Notes: generated by a model from the sequence alone, not told the origin. A stretch of 64,000 nt of DNA from Acidobacteriota bacterium (GCA_020637335.1 JACJWC010000005.1:124001-188000); one strand, 5' to 3'; counted from the stretch's first letter, positions 52,727 to 61,592 are shown. Translations and numbers: made by a program.

Positions 52727-53317
52727 ATGTTTCAAGCCTTAAGTTTATTGATGTTACTCGGAACAACTGTTCAGGAAGGAGTTGCCATGCAAACTGCAAC
52801 ATTTGGGGGTGGCTGTTTTTGGTGCACGGAAGCGATTTACGAGCGAATTGAAGGTGTCACTGGGGTTAAAAGCGGATACTCAGGCGGCACGGTAAAAAAC
52901 CCAACTTACAAGCAAGTATGCAGTGGTGAGACGGGACATGCTGAAGTCATCCAAATCCAATTCGACGCAAGCCGGGTCAGTTACGAACAATTGCTCGAAG
53001 TCTTCTTCAAGACGCACGATCCAACTACGCTGAACCGTCAAGGTGCCGATGTGGGAACTCAGTACCGGAGCGTCATCTTCACCCATTCACCGGAGCAGGC
53101 AGAAATCGCCAAGAGAGTGAAGACAGCCTTAGATACCGCAGGCATCTGGCCCAATCCAATCGTCACAGAAATTACGCCAATTGAAACGTTTTACCCTGCA
53201 GAGAATTATCATCAGGACTATTTTGAACTGAACCCCAACCAAGGCTATTGCCGTGCCGTCATCGCACCAAAGGTTGAAAAGTTCGAGAAAGTTTTTAAGA
53301 GCCTGTTAAAACACTGA
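52727..53317 (+). CDS. msrA: Peptide methionine sulfoxide reductase MsrA
   Basis: MsrA reduces methionine-S-sulfoxide in proteins. The catalytic motif GGGCFWC and the substrate-binding EVIQIQFDA, HDPTTLNRQGADVGTQYRS and FYPAENYHQDYF are complete. Two in-frame ATG starts each have a strong ribosome site. The one at 52727 (after GGAAAGGAG) adds a 20-residue hydrophobic leader, MFQALSLLMLLGTTVQEGVA, that looks like a signal peptide; the one at 52787 (after AGGAAGGAG) gives the normal cytoplasmic form of 176 residues. The resolving Cys is probably in QGYCRAV near the end. Confidence 0.95.
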   Translation: MFQALSLLMLLGTTVQEGVAMQTATFGGGCFWCTEAIYERIEGVTGVKSGYSGGTVKNPTYKQVCSGETGHAEVIQIQFDASRVSYEQLLEVFFKTHDPTTLNRQGADVGTQYRSVIFTHSPEQAEIAKRVKTALDTAGIWPNPIVTEITPIETFYPAENYHQDYFELNPNQGYCRAVIAPKVEKFEKVFKSLLKH

Positions 53318-53336
53318 AAAAACGGCCCTTGATCGG

Positions 53337-53365
53337 TTGTGCCTCTTGAATATGACCTGTATCAT
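53337..53365 (+). promoter_or_regulatory. Predicted sigma-70 promoter of the cytochrome c gene
   Basis: TTGTGC at 53337-53342 and TATCAT at 53360-53365 with a 17-base spacer, about 54 bases before the start codon. The match to the -35 consensus is modest. Confidence 0.4.
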
Positions 53366-53418
53366 ACCCAGGTCTAGCGGGTTGTGCGAATGTGGAGATC
53401 AACCTGAAGGAGGTTTGT

Positions 53419-54027
53419 GTGAAGAGAAGTTTCCTGCTTGTATTTGTTGCCCTGTGGATGTGGGCTGGAGGCGATCCAGCCAAAGGAAAAACCTATTATC
53501 AAACCTGTGTCGCGTGTCACGGTGCGAATGGAGAAGGTATGAAAACCTTAAACTCCCCCAACCTGACCCACTTGCCGGAGTGGTACATTTTGTCCCAACT
53601 CAAGAATTTCAAGGATGGTATCCGCGGCACGGATCCCAAGGATTTGTACGGCATGCAGATGCGGCCAATGGCTATGACCTTACCGGATGAAAAAGCCATG
53701 CTCGATGTCATTGCGTATATCAAAACCTTGAAGCCAGGCAGTGTCGAACACACGGAAAGCGGTGATGCGGCCAAAGGAAAAAGTTTGTATGCAACATGTA
53801 CTGCTTGTCATGGTGCCAAAGGTGAAGGCAATGAAGCCTTGCATGCACCCAGCTTTGAAGGCCAAGCCGATTGGTACATGATTCGCCAATTGCAGAACTT
53901 TAAAGCCGGCATTCGCGGTGCAAATCCCAAAGACATGTGGGGCCAACAAATGCGCCCGATGGCCATGACCTTGCCAGACGATAAGGCCATCAAAGATGTA
54001 GTGGCCTATATCAAAACCCTGAAGTAG
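53419..54027 (+). CDS. Dihaem cytochrome c, c4-like
   Basis: 202 residues from a GTG at 53419, five bases after GGAGG. A signal peptide (MKRSFLLVFVALWMWAGG) is followed by two tandem class I cytochrome domains, each with a haem site (CVACH and CTACH) and a methionine ligand in MQMRPMAMTL or QQMRPMAMTL. The halves are about half identical, including ADWYMIRQLQNFK against PEWYILSQLKNFK, so they arose by duplication. It should carry electrons in the periplasm. A hairpin terminator follows. Confidence 0.93.
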   Translation: MKRSFLLVFVALWMWAGGDPAKGKTYYQTCVACHGANGEGMKTLNSPNLTHLPEWYILSQLKNFKDGIRGTDPKDLYGMQMRPMAMTLPDEKAMLDVIAYIKTLKPGSVEHTESGDAAKGKSLYATCTACHGAKGEGNEALHAPSFEGQADWYMIRQLQNFKAGIRGANPKDMWGQQMRPMAMTLPDDKAIKDVVAYIKTLK

Positions 54028-54047
54028 GCAAAAAAAAACGACAAACC

Positions 54048-54074
54048 AAAGGCAGGTGAAATGCACCTGCCTTT
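54048..54074. terminator. Bidirectional terminator between cytochrome c and ABC exporter genes
   Basis: A perfect 11-bp stem (AAAGGCAGGTG / CACCTGCCTTT) with a 5-base loop, A-rich on one side and T-rich on the other. It lies between the convergent cytochrome and ABC ATPase genes and can serve both. Confidence 0.85.
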
Positions 54075-54079
54075 GTATT

Positions 54080-54808
54080 TTAGGCATTGTTCTTTTTCAA
54101 TTGGCGAACGGTTCCACCCTTGGCCAGATACTGCTCCAAGACGGCTTCGGTAGGACCTTGCATCAGCGACACACCATCCTCAACCCACAACAACCGTTGG
54201 CAAACTTGTTTCATGAAATTGGTGTTGTGAGAAACGATGACAACTGTTTGATCACTCAATATCCGATCTTTAATAGATTGTAGTGATTTTGCGGCAAAAT
54301 CGGCATCGCCAACCCCAAGAACCTCATCAATCAATAAAATCGGAGGTTCCATATGGATGGCAATCGAAAAACCCAAACGGGCCTTCATACCGGTTGAATA
54401 GGTCCGCAAAGGTTCATCAATAAAACTAGCGATTTCAGAGTAATCGATGATGGTATCCATTTTCTGTTTGATTTCACGTTTACTTGCACCCAATAACAGG
54501 CCACTTAAAACCAGATTCTCCCGACCGGTAAGGTAAGGCACAAATCCAACTTGCAAGCTTAACAAAGAACCAAAAATGCCTTTCTCGATATAAATAGAGC
54601 CTCTATCCGGCTTAAGAATACCTGCAAGAATGCGCAACAAGGTGCTTTTGCCTGCACCATTGCGCCCGATCACACCGAGCGTCTCTCCGCGACAAAGTTC
54701 CAATGAAACATCTTCTAACGCCCAAAACGGCGTACTGCGAAAAAAATGGCTGCGGCGGCTGTAATAAAGTCCTACATGGTCAAGCCGGACAATGGGGTTT
54801 TCTGTCAT
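54080..54808 (-). CDS. ABC transporter ATPase, polysaccharide exporter type (Wzt/KpsT/TagH-like)
   Basis: About 242 residues, without the extra C-terminal sugar-recognition domain of long Wzt proteins. Walker A GRNGAGKST, signature YSTGMKARLGFS, Walker B ILLIDEVLGVGD and the switch His in SHN are all present. GVIGRNGAGKSTLLRILAGI and the LGVGD sequence are typical of polysaccharide and teichoic-acid exporters. The start at 54808 is seven bases after the permease stop; a TTG at 54847 is an alternative. No glycosyltransferases are adjacent. Confidence 0.92.
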   Translation of the reverse strand: MTENPIVRLDHVGLYYSRRSHFFRSTPFWALEDVSLELCRGETLGVIGRNGAGKSTLLRILAGILKPDRGSIYIEKGIFGSLLSLQVGFVPYLTGRENLVLSGLLLGASKREIKQKMDTIIDYSEIASFIDEPLRTYSTGMKARLGFSIAIHMEPPILLIDEVLGVGDADFAAKSLQSIKDRILSDQTVVIVSHNTNFMKQVCQRLLWVEDGVSLMQGPTEAVLEQYLAKGGTVRQLKKNNA

Positions 54809-54815
54809 AACAGGC

Positions 54816-55580
54816 CTAAAAGCTAATCTTGGCGTATGCCGAATCAAATTTCTTCAACAGACTCACTCCAATGGCTAAGACGAACAAGGCCCCTAATAAA
54901 ATGATATGCAACGGCATCAAGGATCCGACCTCCTTATTTAACAAAACATCGCGCGTAAGCTCAATCAAGTGCGCAAACGGATTTAGATAAAAAATAGGTT
55001 TAACTTTAGCGGGCAGGTTATCTCCCGAAAAAAAGATGCCAGAGAGAAAAAAAGCGAGCCGAAAAAAGTGATCCAATAACATGCGGATGTCGGGAAAAAA
55101 GGGAACTACTGAACTGAGCAAAAAACTCATACTCATGATGACCAAAAAGAACACCAACAGGAAATAGGGCAAATACAAATAATCCCATGTCGGCGAAAAG
55201 CCATTAAACCAAAGGTAGATCATCAATACCATCAGAACCAGGAAGAACTTAAAGGTATGGGTAAATAAACTGACAGAAGGCATGACAGTTTTGGGTACAT
55301 AAACCTGCTGAATTAGCCACTTCTCCGTCAGTAGTGAGCCAGCACCCTCTGTAACCGTTGCGACAATCCAGCGCCATAACACCAAACCGCATAATAGGAA
55401 AGCAACATAGTTATCCTCGTTATGACCTAATAAGAGCGAAAAAACCACATAATTCGTGACCATATGTAAAATGGGTTCAAAAAACCACCAAGCGAACCCG
55501 GCAAAATAGCGTTCCGTTTCAGCTTTGAGATCTGCCCAAGCTTTGTGATAACTGAGCAGCAGTGCTCTATTGCCAATCAT
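54816..55580 (-). CDS. ABC-2 type permease of a polysaccharide exporter (Wzm-like)
   Basis: 254 residues with six hydrophobic segments and a cytoplasmic N-terminus. The region FFEPILHMVTNYVVFSLLLG and the late FYLNPFAHLIELTRDVLL are typical of the ABC-2 polysaccharide permeases. It pairs with the ATPase gene that follows. It starts 24 bases after the cupin gene, so the exporter may be read from the speD promoter; the metabolic link, if any, is not clear. Confidence 0.92.
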   Translation of the reverse strand: MIGNRALLLSYHKAWADLKAETERYFAGFAWWFFEPILHMVTNYVVFSLLLGHNEDNYVAFLLCGLVLWRWIVATVTEGAGSLLTEKWLIQQVYVPKTVMPSVSLFTHTFKFFLVLMVLMIYLWFNGFSPTWDYLYLPYFLLVFFLVIMSMSFLLSSVVPFFPDIRMLLDHFFRLAFFLSGIFFSGDNLPAKVKPIFYLNPFAHLIELTRDVLLNKEVGSLMPLHIILLGALFVLAIGVSLLKKFDSAYAKISF

Positions 55581-55604
55581 CGTTTTCCTTGCAAACTAGC
55601 CATA

Positions 55605-56099
55605 TTATTCGCAGATTGCGCAAAATGCCTCGCCATCCGCGGCGCGTGGACGGTCGCGTTCTGCATTGACTATGCACAAGAAACCAAAGGGTTCCGTGTT
55701 GGTGTCGGGATTGAGAAATTGATGGGCATCGTCTGGAGCCACATAGATAATATCCCCACAATGGGCCGGCAAATAACGACAGCCGATGCGCACTTCCCCG
55801 GAACCTCGGGTCACAACCACCGCATGTTCGTGATGGTGTTGTTCATAAGTCGAATACCCTCCGGGTTCGATTTCAAAATAGCGCAAATGAAATTGGGTGC
55901 TTTCCCCGCGCTTGCCAATTAACTCGCGACGGGTCATACCGCGATAGGATTCGGTGTCCTTCTTATAGGCTTCCTCGTCAATATAACGCCAACGCCCCGT
56001 TTCCATGGCCCGAAATATCTTGCTGATATTGCCTAGCATGTTCTCGGGCTTGGCCGAATCCATCAGTCCAGCGGCGGGCGGGTTGGTTTTCTCGTTCAT
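55605..56099 (-). CDS. Cupin, candidate methylthioxylulose-5-phosphate methylsulfurylase
   Basis: About 164 residues. A single cupin barrel with metal ligands in YEQHHHEHAVVV (two His and a Glu in the first motif) and probably the His in DDAHQFLNP. In Rhodospirillum rubrum a cupin next to the RuBisCO-like protein releases methanethiol from methylthioxylulose-5-phosphate to give deoxyxylulose-5-phosphate, in the MTA-isoprenoid shunt. Adjacency to a RuBisCO-like gene (gap of 14 bases) and to polyamine genes supports that role here, but the function is inferred from context. Confidence 0.75.
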   Translation of the reverse strand: MNEKTNPPAAGLMDSAKPENMLGNISKIFRAMETGRWRYIDEEAYKKDTESYRGMTRRELIGKRGESTQFHLRYFEIEPGGYSTYEQHHHEHAVVVTRGSGEVRIGCRYLPAHCGDIIYVAPDDAHQFLNPDTNTEPFGFLCIVNAERDRPRAADGEAFCAICE

Positions 56100-56113
56100 G
56101 GAAGGGTTCTCTT

Positions 56114-57238
56114 TCAAAGCGGATTCTCAACGGCAAGGCGGAACTTGCGGGCGGCTTGGAGTAGATTGGGATCTTCACGAAACAATCCGCTGCCAATCAA
56201 AATGATCATATCATCGCCGTACAGTCGGCGCATTTGTGGGATTTGTTGCAAACTCATCCCACCGGCCGGAACCGGGAAGGCCGGCAGAATATGGGATAAT
56301 GATTCTCGACAACCGCGATTGATCGCTTGGCAAGTATCCAAATCAAAAATAAATCTTCCGCCTACATTGGGATAAATGGATGCGTCCGCACCCATCAAGC
56401 GAAACCATTTTCCAAGCAGAAGCCCAGGTTCTATACCATGGTGGGGATGACCGAAATAACCGCCCGAGAGTGCCGGATGTGCCATCAGAATAAATTCGCC
56501 TTTTGCTCGCAGGGCTCGGATCATGTCCAAACCCACTAAAAATGGGCTGACCAATAAACCGCGAATACCCAATTGACGACATAGGGCCAACTGCTCCGAG
56601 AAATCATCCAATTGTGGAACAAAATTGGGGAAATAAAGGGTGTTGCCACCCGTTTCCCGATTGGCTTTTAGAACAGCCGCCTGGACCTGGCGAACCCGTT
56701 CCTCAAACGGGGCGAACGGTTGGTTGGCCAGTCCATGATCATCTTTGATGATGTCCAGGCCGCCCAAGGCTAAGTGGTAGGCCATTTCTGCCAAGACATT
56801 CGGCGAACTGCCCATGGGTTTCAACGCTGTACATACCAATGGCCGATTCCAAGCCTGAACCGCCTTGCGCAACCCTTCCAATCCAAATTTTGGGCCCGGT
56901 AAAACCGGAGATTGTCCCTCGAAATCGACCCATTTGATGCCGTGTTTTAAACTGATATTGCCAAACAAGACGTTCAGGAGTTGTGGGAGTTCATGGCCGG
57001 CGACCTGCCATTGGTAGGCTATTTTTAACTCGTAAATATGTCGTGAGCGAGATTGAATGGACAATATCTTACCCACGACCCGATCGCGAATAGAGTCCTC
57101 GACGATTAGGTCATCGGAAAGCTCCACTGTCTGTTCCAAACAAATGTTGCGTGCAAATTGATCAACGTCGATTCCCGGTTCCAGATGCAGATGATAGGTA
57201 ACAATAAAAGCATCACCATTGCCATGCGGATTCGACAC
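56114..57238 (-). CDS. RuBisCO-like protein (form IV), candidate MTRu-1P isomerase
   Basis: 374 residues, shorter than true RuBisCO large subunits (about 460-480). The catalytic barrel has LKPMGSS (K140) for the TVKPKLGL motif and GGLDIIKDDHGL at 159-170, where K165 and D167 keep the RuBisCO carbamate-lysine and metal positions but His 168 replaces the metal-binding Glu. That rules out normal RuBisCO activity and fits the form IV group represented by R. rubrum, which isomerises methylthioribulose-1-phosphate. Neighbours speD, speE and the cupin support a role in methylthioadenosine recycling. Confidence 0.85.
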   Translation of the reverse strand: MSNPHGNGDAFIVTYHLHLEPGIDVDQFARNICLEQTVELSDDLIVEDSIRDRVVGKILSIQSRSRHIYELKIAYQWQVAGHELPQLLNVLFGNISLKHGIKWVDFEGQSPVLPGPKFGLEGLRKAVQAWNRPLVCTALKPMGSSPNVLAEMAYHLALGGLDIIKDDHGLANQPFAPFEERVRQVQAAVLKANRETGGNTLYFPNFVPQLDDFSEQLALCRQLGIRGLLVSPFLVGLDMIRALRAKGEFILMAHPALSGGYFGHPHHGIEPGLLLGKWFRLMGADASIYPNVGGRFIFDLDTCQAINRGCRESLSHILPAFPVPAGGMSLQQIPQMRRLYGDDMIILIGSGLFREDPNLLQAARKFRLAVENPL

Positions 57239-57247
57239 AAACCACTC

Positions 57248-58129
57248 CTAAAGCGTCAATGGGGAAAGGCACTCGGCCAGCGCACGTTGCTGAAAGGCAG
57301 GCAATGCAAATGCAGCACGGTGCATTGCCGTCGTGTAATACTGCATTTCCAATCCGGACTGTTCAACCCGCCGGAGGTCCAAATTCTGAATTGGGCATAA
57401 TCCTTTTGTGGCAAAGGCAAATCCCCACGTGTTCCCTGGATAGGTTAGATTGTAATAGTTGTAGAGGTGGACGCGGGCAAAAATATTTGCCATACGGGAT
57501 AACACGGCTTTTTGTTGTTCAGGGTGGAAATAGGGCGATTCGGCCTGGGCCACCACGATACCATCTGAACTGAGGATGCGATTGACGTTCTGATAAAACG
57601 ATTCGCCAAACAAAGGCGCGGCCATACCTACGGGATCCGTTGAATCCACAATAATCACGTCAAAGGTTTCCTGGCTATTAGCCACAAAAGCGACCCCATC
57701 CCCCACAATCAAATTCAAGCGCGGATCGTCTAAGGCACAAGCGGTTTGTTGTAAATGTTGGCGACAGGCTTCAATGACCAAGCCGTCAATTTCGACCATG
57801 GTGCAATGCTGAACACTTTTATGGCGCAAGACTTCGCGCGCTGTTCCACCATCCCCACCGCCGATAATCAAAACGCTTTTCGGATCGGGATGGGTGAAAA
57901 GCGGCACGTGACTGATCATCTCGTGATACACAAACTCATCGCGTTCCGAGCACATGACCAGCCCGTCTAATAGCAACATGCGGCCACAGGCCACCGTCTG
58001 GATGATTTCAACCTGTTGAAACTCACTTTTGCCCCGGAACAACGATTCGCTTACCGCAAATTTTCGCGCCTGGCCCAGACTCTCCTCTTCAAACCACAGA
58101 AAACTCTCCACGGATTCTTCCCCCTTCAT
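57248..58129 (-). CDS. speE: Spermidine synthase
   Basis: 293 residues. It transfers aminopropyl from decarboxylated SAM to putrescine and yields methylthioadenosine. The SAM-type motif IIGGGDGGTAREVLRH is near residue 90, with EIDGLVIEACR, and the catalytic VDSTDPVG follows. The ATG overlaps the end of speD by four bases. It is nine bases before the RuBisCO-like gene. Together they suggest coupled making and recycling of MTA. Confidence 0.95.
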   Translation of the reverse strand: MKGEESVESFLWFEEESLGQARKFAVSESLFRGKSEFQQVEIIQTVACGRMLLLDGLVMCSERDEFVYHEMISHVPLFTHPDPKSVLIIGGGDGGTAREVLRHKSVQHCTMVEIDGLVIEACRQHLQQTACALDDPRLNLIVGDGVAFVANSQETFDVIIVDSTDPVGMAAPLFGESFYQNVNRILSSDGIVVAQAESPYFHPEQQKAVLSRMANIFARVHLYNYYNLTYPGNTWGFAFATKGLCPIQNLDLRRVEQSGLEMQYYTTAMHRAAFALPAFQQRALAECLSPLTL

Positions 58130-59049
58130 CCTCGGATGCCCTGAAAGGCTGGATCAAACAAGCCAAAATGTAAGCCGAATCCACAGGCCAATGGGTGGAC
58201 TGTGCGATGGTGAATCGATTCCGGAAACCCAAATCGTTCGATCTGGGTCAACGGACAAAAAAACAAGGTCATGCCCGTTTTGGGTTGGAACAAGGCCAAA
58301 ACCCGACGCACCAAATCTTCAACTTCGCCCTCCAAGAAGGCATTGGTCTCAAAACTCGCAAAGGAAAAGGGGTCCTGGGGCGTCACATGCACCGTAAAAT
58401 AGCGGTCTCCACTGAGGGCATTCAGAGAATAGCCAATAGGATCAAAGAAATAATCATCGACCTGGAAATCAGCCAGAAGGCTGCGAATTTTTGGACCGAG
58501 GTCGCGTTCAAACTCGGCTTGATTGGATCGGAAAAATTGACGGCAAACCGGATCAGGCAAACCGTGCATCAAAATTTCCAAGGTGTGATCGCCCGGATCG
58601 GGATCAAAGCCACGATCCAAGTGGAAGAGCCGAACATGATGCCCATACTGATCGCCCAGCACATGGGTTTGACCTGGAAAATAGGTCTGTAATAACGCGA
58701 CATCTTCATCAAAATCAGAGAATTGCGCTTCCGGAAAATGTTCGTCCTTACGCTCATAAGAGACAAACGTCACCTGATCAGCACCCATCAGGTCCAAGAC
58801 GTAGCGAATCCCTTCAATCAGTCTGGTTTGGCCACACGTCAACATGACAAACTTGTGGTCGTACACAAACAGACTGGATTCTGATAACAAGTAGGCATCA
58901 CAATGTGCATTGCGGATTTCCGACAATATGGCCGCTCCCGATAAGCTCACCACTGTCCGCCAAAATGGCCGCAAAGTTTCAGCTCTTAGGGGCGAACTCC
59001 CTTTGCGCAATACCAACTCGATTTTCTTTTCAGAACCCTCAAAGTACAA
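58126..59049 (-). CDS. speD: S-adenosylmethionine decarboxylase, eukaryotic type
   Basis: About 307 residues. The N-terminus YFEGSEKKIEL matches the eukaryotic enzyme (FFEGTEKLLEV in human), with the Glu pair that supports catalysis. The self-cleavage site is LSESSLFV, cutting between E57 and S58 to form the pyruvoyl group, and the catalytic Cys is in LTCGQT (C72). Bacteria usually have a short or different proenzyme, so this class is uncommon. I chose the TTG at 59049, seven bases after GGGGGAGG; a TTG at 59097 is possible. It is first in the speD-speE-RLP-cupin run. Confidence 0.9.
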   Translation of the reverse strand: MYFEGSEKKIELVLRKGSSPLRAETLRPFWRTVVSLSGAAILSEIRNAHCDAYLLSESSLFVYDHKFVMLTCGQTRLIEGIRYVLDLMGADQVTFVSYERKDEHFPEAQFSDFDEDVALLQTYFPGQTHVLGDQYGHHVRLFHLDRGFDPDPGDHTLEILMHGLPDPVCRQFFRSNQAEFERDLGPKIRSLLADFQVDDYFFDPIGYSLNALSGDRYFTVHVTPQDPFSFASFETNAFLEGEVEDLVRRVLALFQPKTGMTLFFCPLTQIERFGFPESIHHRTVHPLACGFGLHFGLFDPAFQGIRG

Positions 59050-59190
59050 TTTGAAGACCTCCCCCAAAAAGACCCCGCCGGGCTGCGAAAAACGCAAGGG
59101 CCTATTATAGGCATGCAGGGTAAAAATGCAAGTAAACGCTCCCGAATCGATGAATCTTCATTTCCCGATGCAAGCCATCATAAAGCTGAC

Positions 59191-59219
59191 TTGACGACCC
59201 TGAACCACCGTTATATGCT
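59191..59219 (+). promoter_or_regulatory. Predicted sigma-70 promoter of the TonB receptor gene
   Basis: TTGACG at 59191-59196 and TATGCT at 59214-59219 with a 17-base spacer, 49 bases before the start codon at 59268. The rest of the 218-base gap back to speD holds no gene I can see. Confidence 0.55.
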
Positions 59220-59267
59220 CAGCCAAAATAATTGAGTGTTGATTCATTTTTTTGACTGGAGCGTTTT

Positions 59268-61589
59268 ATGAAATATTTTTTTCTGCTCATCAGCAGCTTG
59301 GCTGTATGGGCAGGTACCTTAACGGGTAAAGTCACAAGCGAGTCTGGCCAACCGCTTGCCGGTGCCAGCCTAGAATTTTTAGGTCCACAAGAAGCTAAAA
59401 CAACCTCAAATAAAACGGGTGCCTACAGCATTGAATTAGCACCCGGCAAATACTCGGTCTTGATCAGCCTGACCGGGCACGTACCTGTAAATTTTGACCT
59501 CAACATGGGTGATGGTGCTCAAAGCCAGGATTTTGCGATCCAATTGAATCAATATGAAGAAATGACGGTCATCAGTGCTTCGAAAATTGAAACCCGTCTT
59601 TTGGATGCACCCGCTTCGGTCAGCGTCATCAGCGAGCGCACTTTGGAAAACGCCCCGTCGACCGACTATGGCGATTTGTTGCGGACGGTGCCGGGCATCA
59701 ACGCCATCAAAAGTTCAGCGCGCGATATCAACATCACAGCCCGTCAATCTTCCTCTACCCTTGCCAATACTCAGCTGGCTCTCATTGATGGCCGTACCAT
59801 TTATCAAGACTTTTTCGGGTTCATTTTGTGGGATTTTTTGCCCACCAACCCTGAAGAAATTAAGCAAATCGAAGTTATTCGGGGTCCAGCCTCTGCCGTT
59901 TGGGGCGCCAATGCATTAACCGGGGTAGTCAATGTCATCACCAAATCGCCACGCGAAATGGAAGGCACCATCGTCAACCTTTCTGCGCTCAGCTTTGACC
60001 GCGAAGTTGACGGGACGGATCTTGGCAGCGGATCGGGATACGGTTTATCCGTCACCCACGCACAGGTGCTCGACAGCACCAAATCCTTCCGCGTGTCCCT
60101 GGGCTATTTTGAACAAGACGCGCTGGCTCGACCGGTTGGAACCGTTCCTTATGATGCTGAGCGTGGAACCGGCGGTTTCCCCTATCCGCCGTTCCAAAAT
60201 AATGGTACCTCTCAGCCCAAATTGGATTTTCGCTTCGATCAGGAGCTCAACAATGGCGCACGTATGACCTATGGTCTGGGCATGGCTTATACAGAAGGCA
60301 TTATCCACACCGGGATTGGTCCTTTTGATATTGATAAATCCTCCCTACTGGGTTACGCCAAGGTCTCATATGAGAAAGAAGCGTTTAAGGCCCACTTCTT
60401 TATCAACCATTTGGATGGCGAAGCAGTTAACCTGCTCAGTCGCGACACCTCCGGTAACCCGCTGAACTTCATCTTTAAAAACGACACCTATGACCTGGAG
60501 CTCAGCCACTTTGTGGTGGCCGGTAACCACATGATCAGCTATGGCGGGAACCTGCGCACCAACCAATTCGACCTATCGCTGGCACCCGGTGAAGATACCC
60601 GCGATGAATACGGCGCTTATGTTCAAGATGAAATTTCGCTGAATAAATTCCGCCTTGTTCTCGGTGGACGTGGCGATAAATTCGATAACCTGGATGGCGT
60701 GGTTTTTTCCCCGCGCTTTGCCCTGATGTACCAACCCAACAACCAACACACCGTCCGCCTGTCTTACAACCGCGCCTTCCGCTCACCGGCTATGGTCCAA
60801 AACTACTTGGACGTTCAAATCATTTCCGCAAGTTTGGATCTCGGCCTGATTGATCCGCGTTTGGCCGGCCAGATTTTCCCCATTGTGACCGGCGCTTTCG
60901 GCAATCCGGACTTAAAAGAAGAACAGTTGGACGCGTATGAATTGAGCTACACCGCTAATTTTGGTAAGTCCTTGTTTACCTTTGCGTATTACATCAACGA
61001 GATGGATGACAATATCAACTTCACCAACCCGCCGGATGGCCACTACACCTCCCAGAACCCGCCGCCCGGGTGGCCTTTGCCGCCCCAAGTCATCGATTTG
61101 CTGGCTCTCCAGGGCATCGTTTTCCCCTCCTATTTCCAATACCGAAACCTGGGACCCATCCGCTACCAAGGCTTTGAAACCTCATTGGATACCAGTATTG
61201 GCGAGGCCTTCACGTTGGGCATCAACTACAGCTGGCAGGACGATCCGGAAATCCTGAAAGACGCCAACCCCTACCCACCTGAGGAAATCATCAACGCTTC
61301 CAAACACCGTGCAAACCTGTCCTTGGGCTGGCACTCCGGCGCACATCTGGTGGACCTGGTCGGATCTTATGCCAGTGAAGCATTTTGGACCGATGTTCTG
61401 GACGCCCGCTTCCACGGTCCGACCGATTCCTATACCCAAATCAATGTAGCTTATGCCTATCGATGGTTTGATGGCCTGTTCACCACCACCCTCAAAGTCA
61501 ACAACCTGTTTGATGAGGAAATCCAGCAACACGTCTTCGGTGATGTTCAGAAACGTCAATTTGCCGGAGAAGTCAAATTTAAGTTCTAA
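59268..61589 (+). CDS. TonB-dependent outer-membrane receptor with carboxypeptidase-like N-domain
   Basis: 773 residues. Signal peptide (1-16), then a carboxypeptidase-regulatory-like Ig fold (17-95; SGQPLAGASLEFLGP, NKTGAYSIELAPG), then the plug (about 105-215; PASVSVISERTLE, DLLRTVPGIN, IEVIRGPASAVWGANALTGVVNVITK) and a 22-strand barrel ending in Phe. Such receptors import siderophores, cobalamin or carbohydrates, and some bacterial lineages use them for other ligands. The ligand is unknown. The ATG at 59268 lies behind GGAGCG. Confidence 0.93.
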   Translation: MKYFFLLISSLAVWAGTLTGKVTSESGQPLAGASLEFLGPQEAKTTSNKTGAYSIELAPGKYSVLISLTGHVPVNFDLNMGDGAQSQDFAIQLNQYEEMTVISASKIETRLLDAPASVSVISERTLENAPSTDYGDLLRTVPGINAIKSSARDINITARQSSSTLANTQLALIDGRTIYQDFFGFILWDFLPTNPEEIKQIEVIRGPASAVWGANALTGVVNVITKSPREMEGTIVNLSALSFDREVDGTDLGSGSGYGLSVTHAQVLDSTKSFRVSLGYFEQDALARPVGTVPYDAERGTGGFPYPPFQNNGTSQPKLDFRFDQELNNGARMTYGLGMAYTEGIIHTGIGPFDIDKSSLLGYAKVSYEKEAFKAHFFINHLDGEAVNLLSRDTSGNPLNFIFKNDTYDLELSHFVVAGNHMISYGGNLRTNQFDLSLAPGEDTRDEYGAYVQDEISLNKFRLVLGGRGDKFDNLDGVVFSPRFALMYQPNNQHTVRLSYNRAFRSPAMVQNYLDVQIISASLDLGLIDPRLAGQIFPIVTGAFGNPDLKEEQLDAYELSYTANFGKSLFTFAYYINEMDDNINFTNPPDGHYTSQNPPPGWPLPPQVIDLLALQGIVFPSYFQYRNLGPIRYQGFETSLDTSIGEAFTLGINYSWQDDPEILKDANPYPPEEIINASKHRANLSLGWHSGAHLVDLVGSYASEAFWTDVLDARFHGPTDSYTQINVAYAYRWFDGLFTTTLKVNNLFDEEIQQHVFGDVQKRQFAGEVKFKF

Positions 61590-61592
61590 TCC

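Noticed and set aside
53419..54027. Tandem duplication as an assembly artefact
   Set aside because: The two halves differ at many positions and match the normal dihaem c4 pattern.
56114..57238. True RuBisCO large subunit for carbon fixation
   Set aside because: The chain is short, the metal-binding Glu is replaced by His, and no Calvin-cycle genes are nearby. The carbonic anhydrase at 20 kb is too far away to support it.
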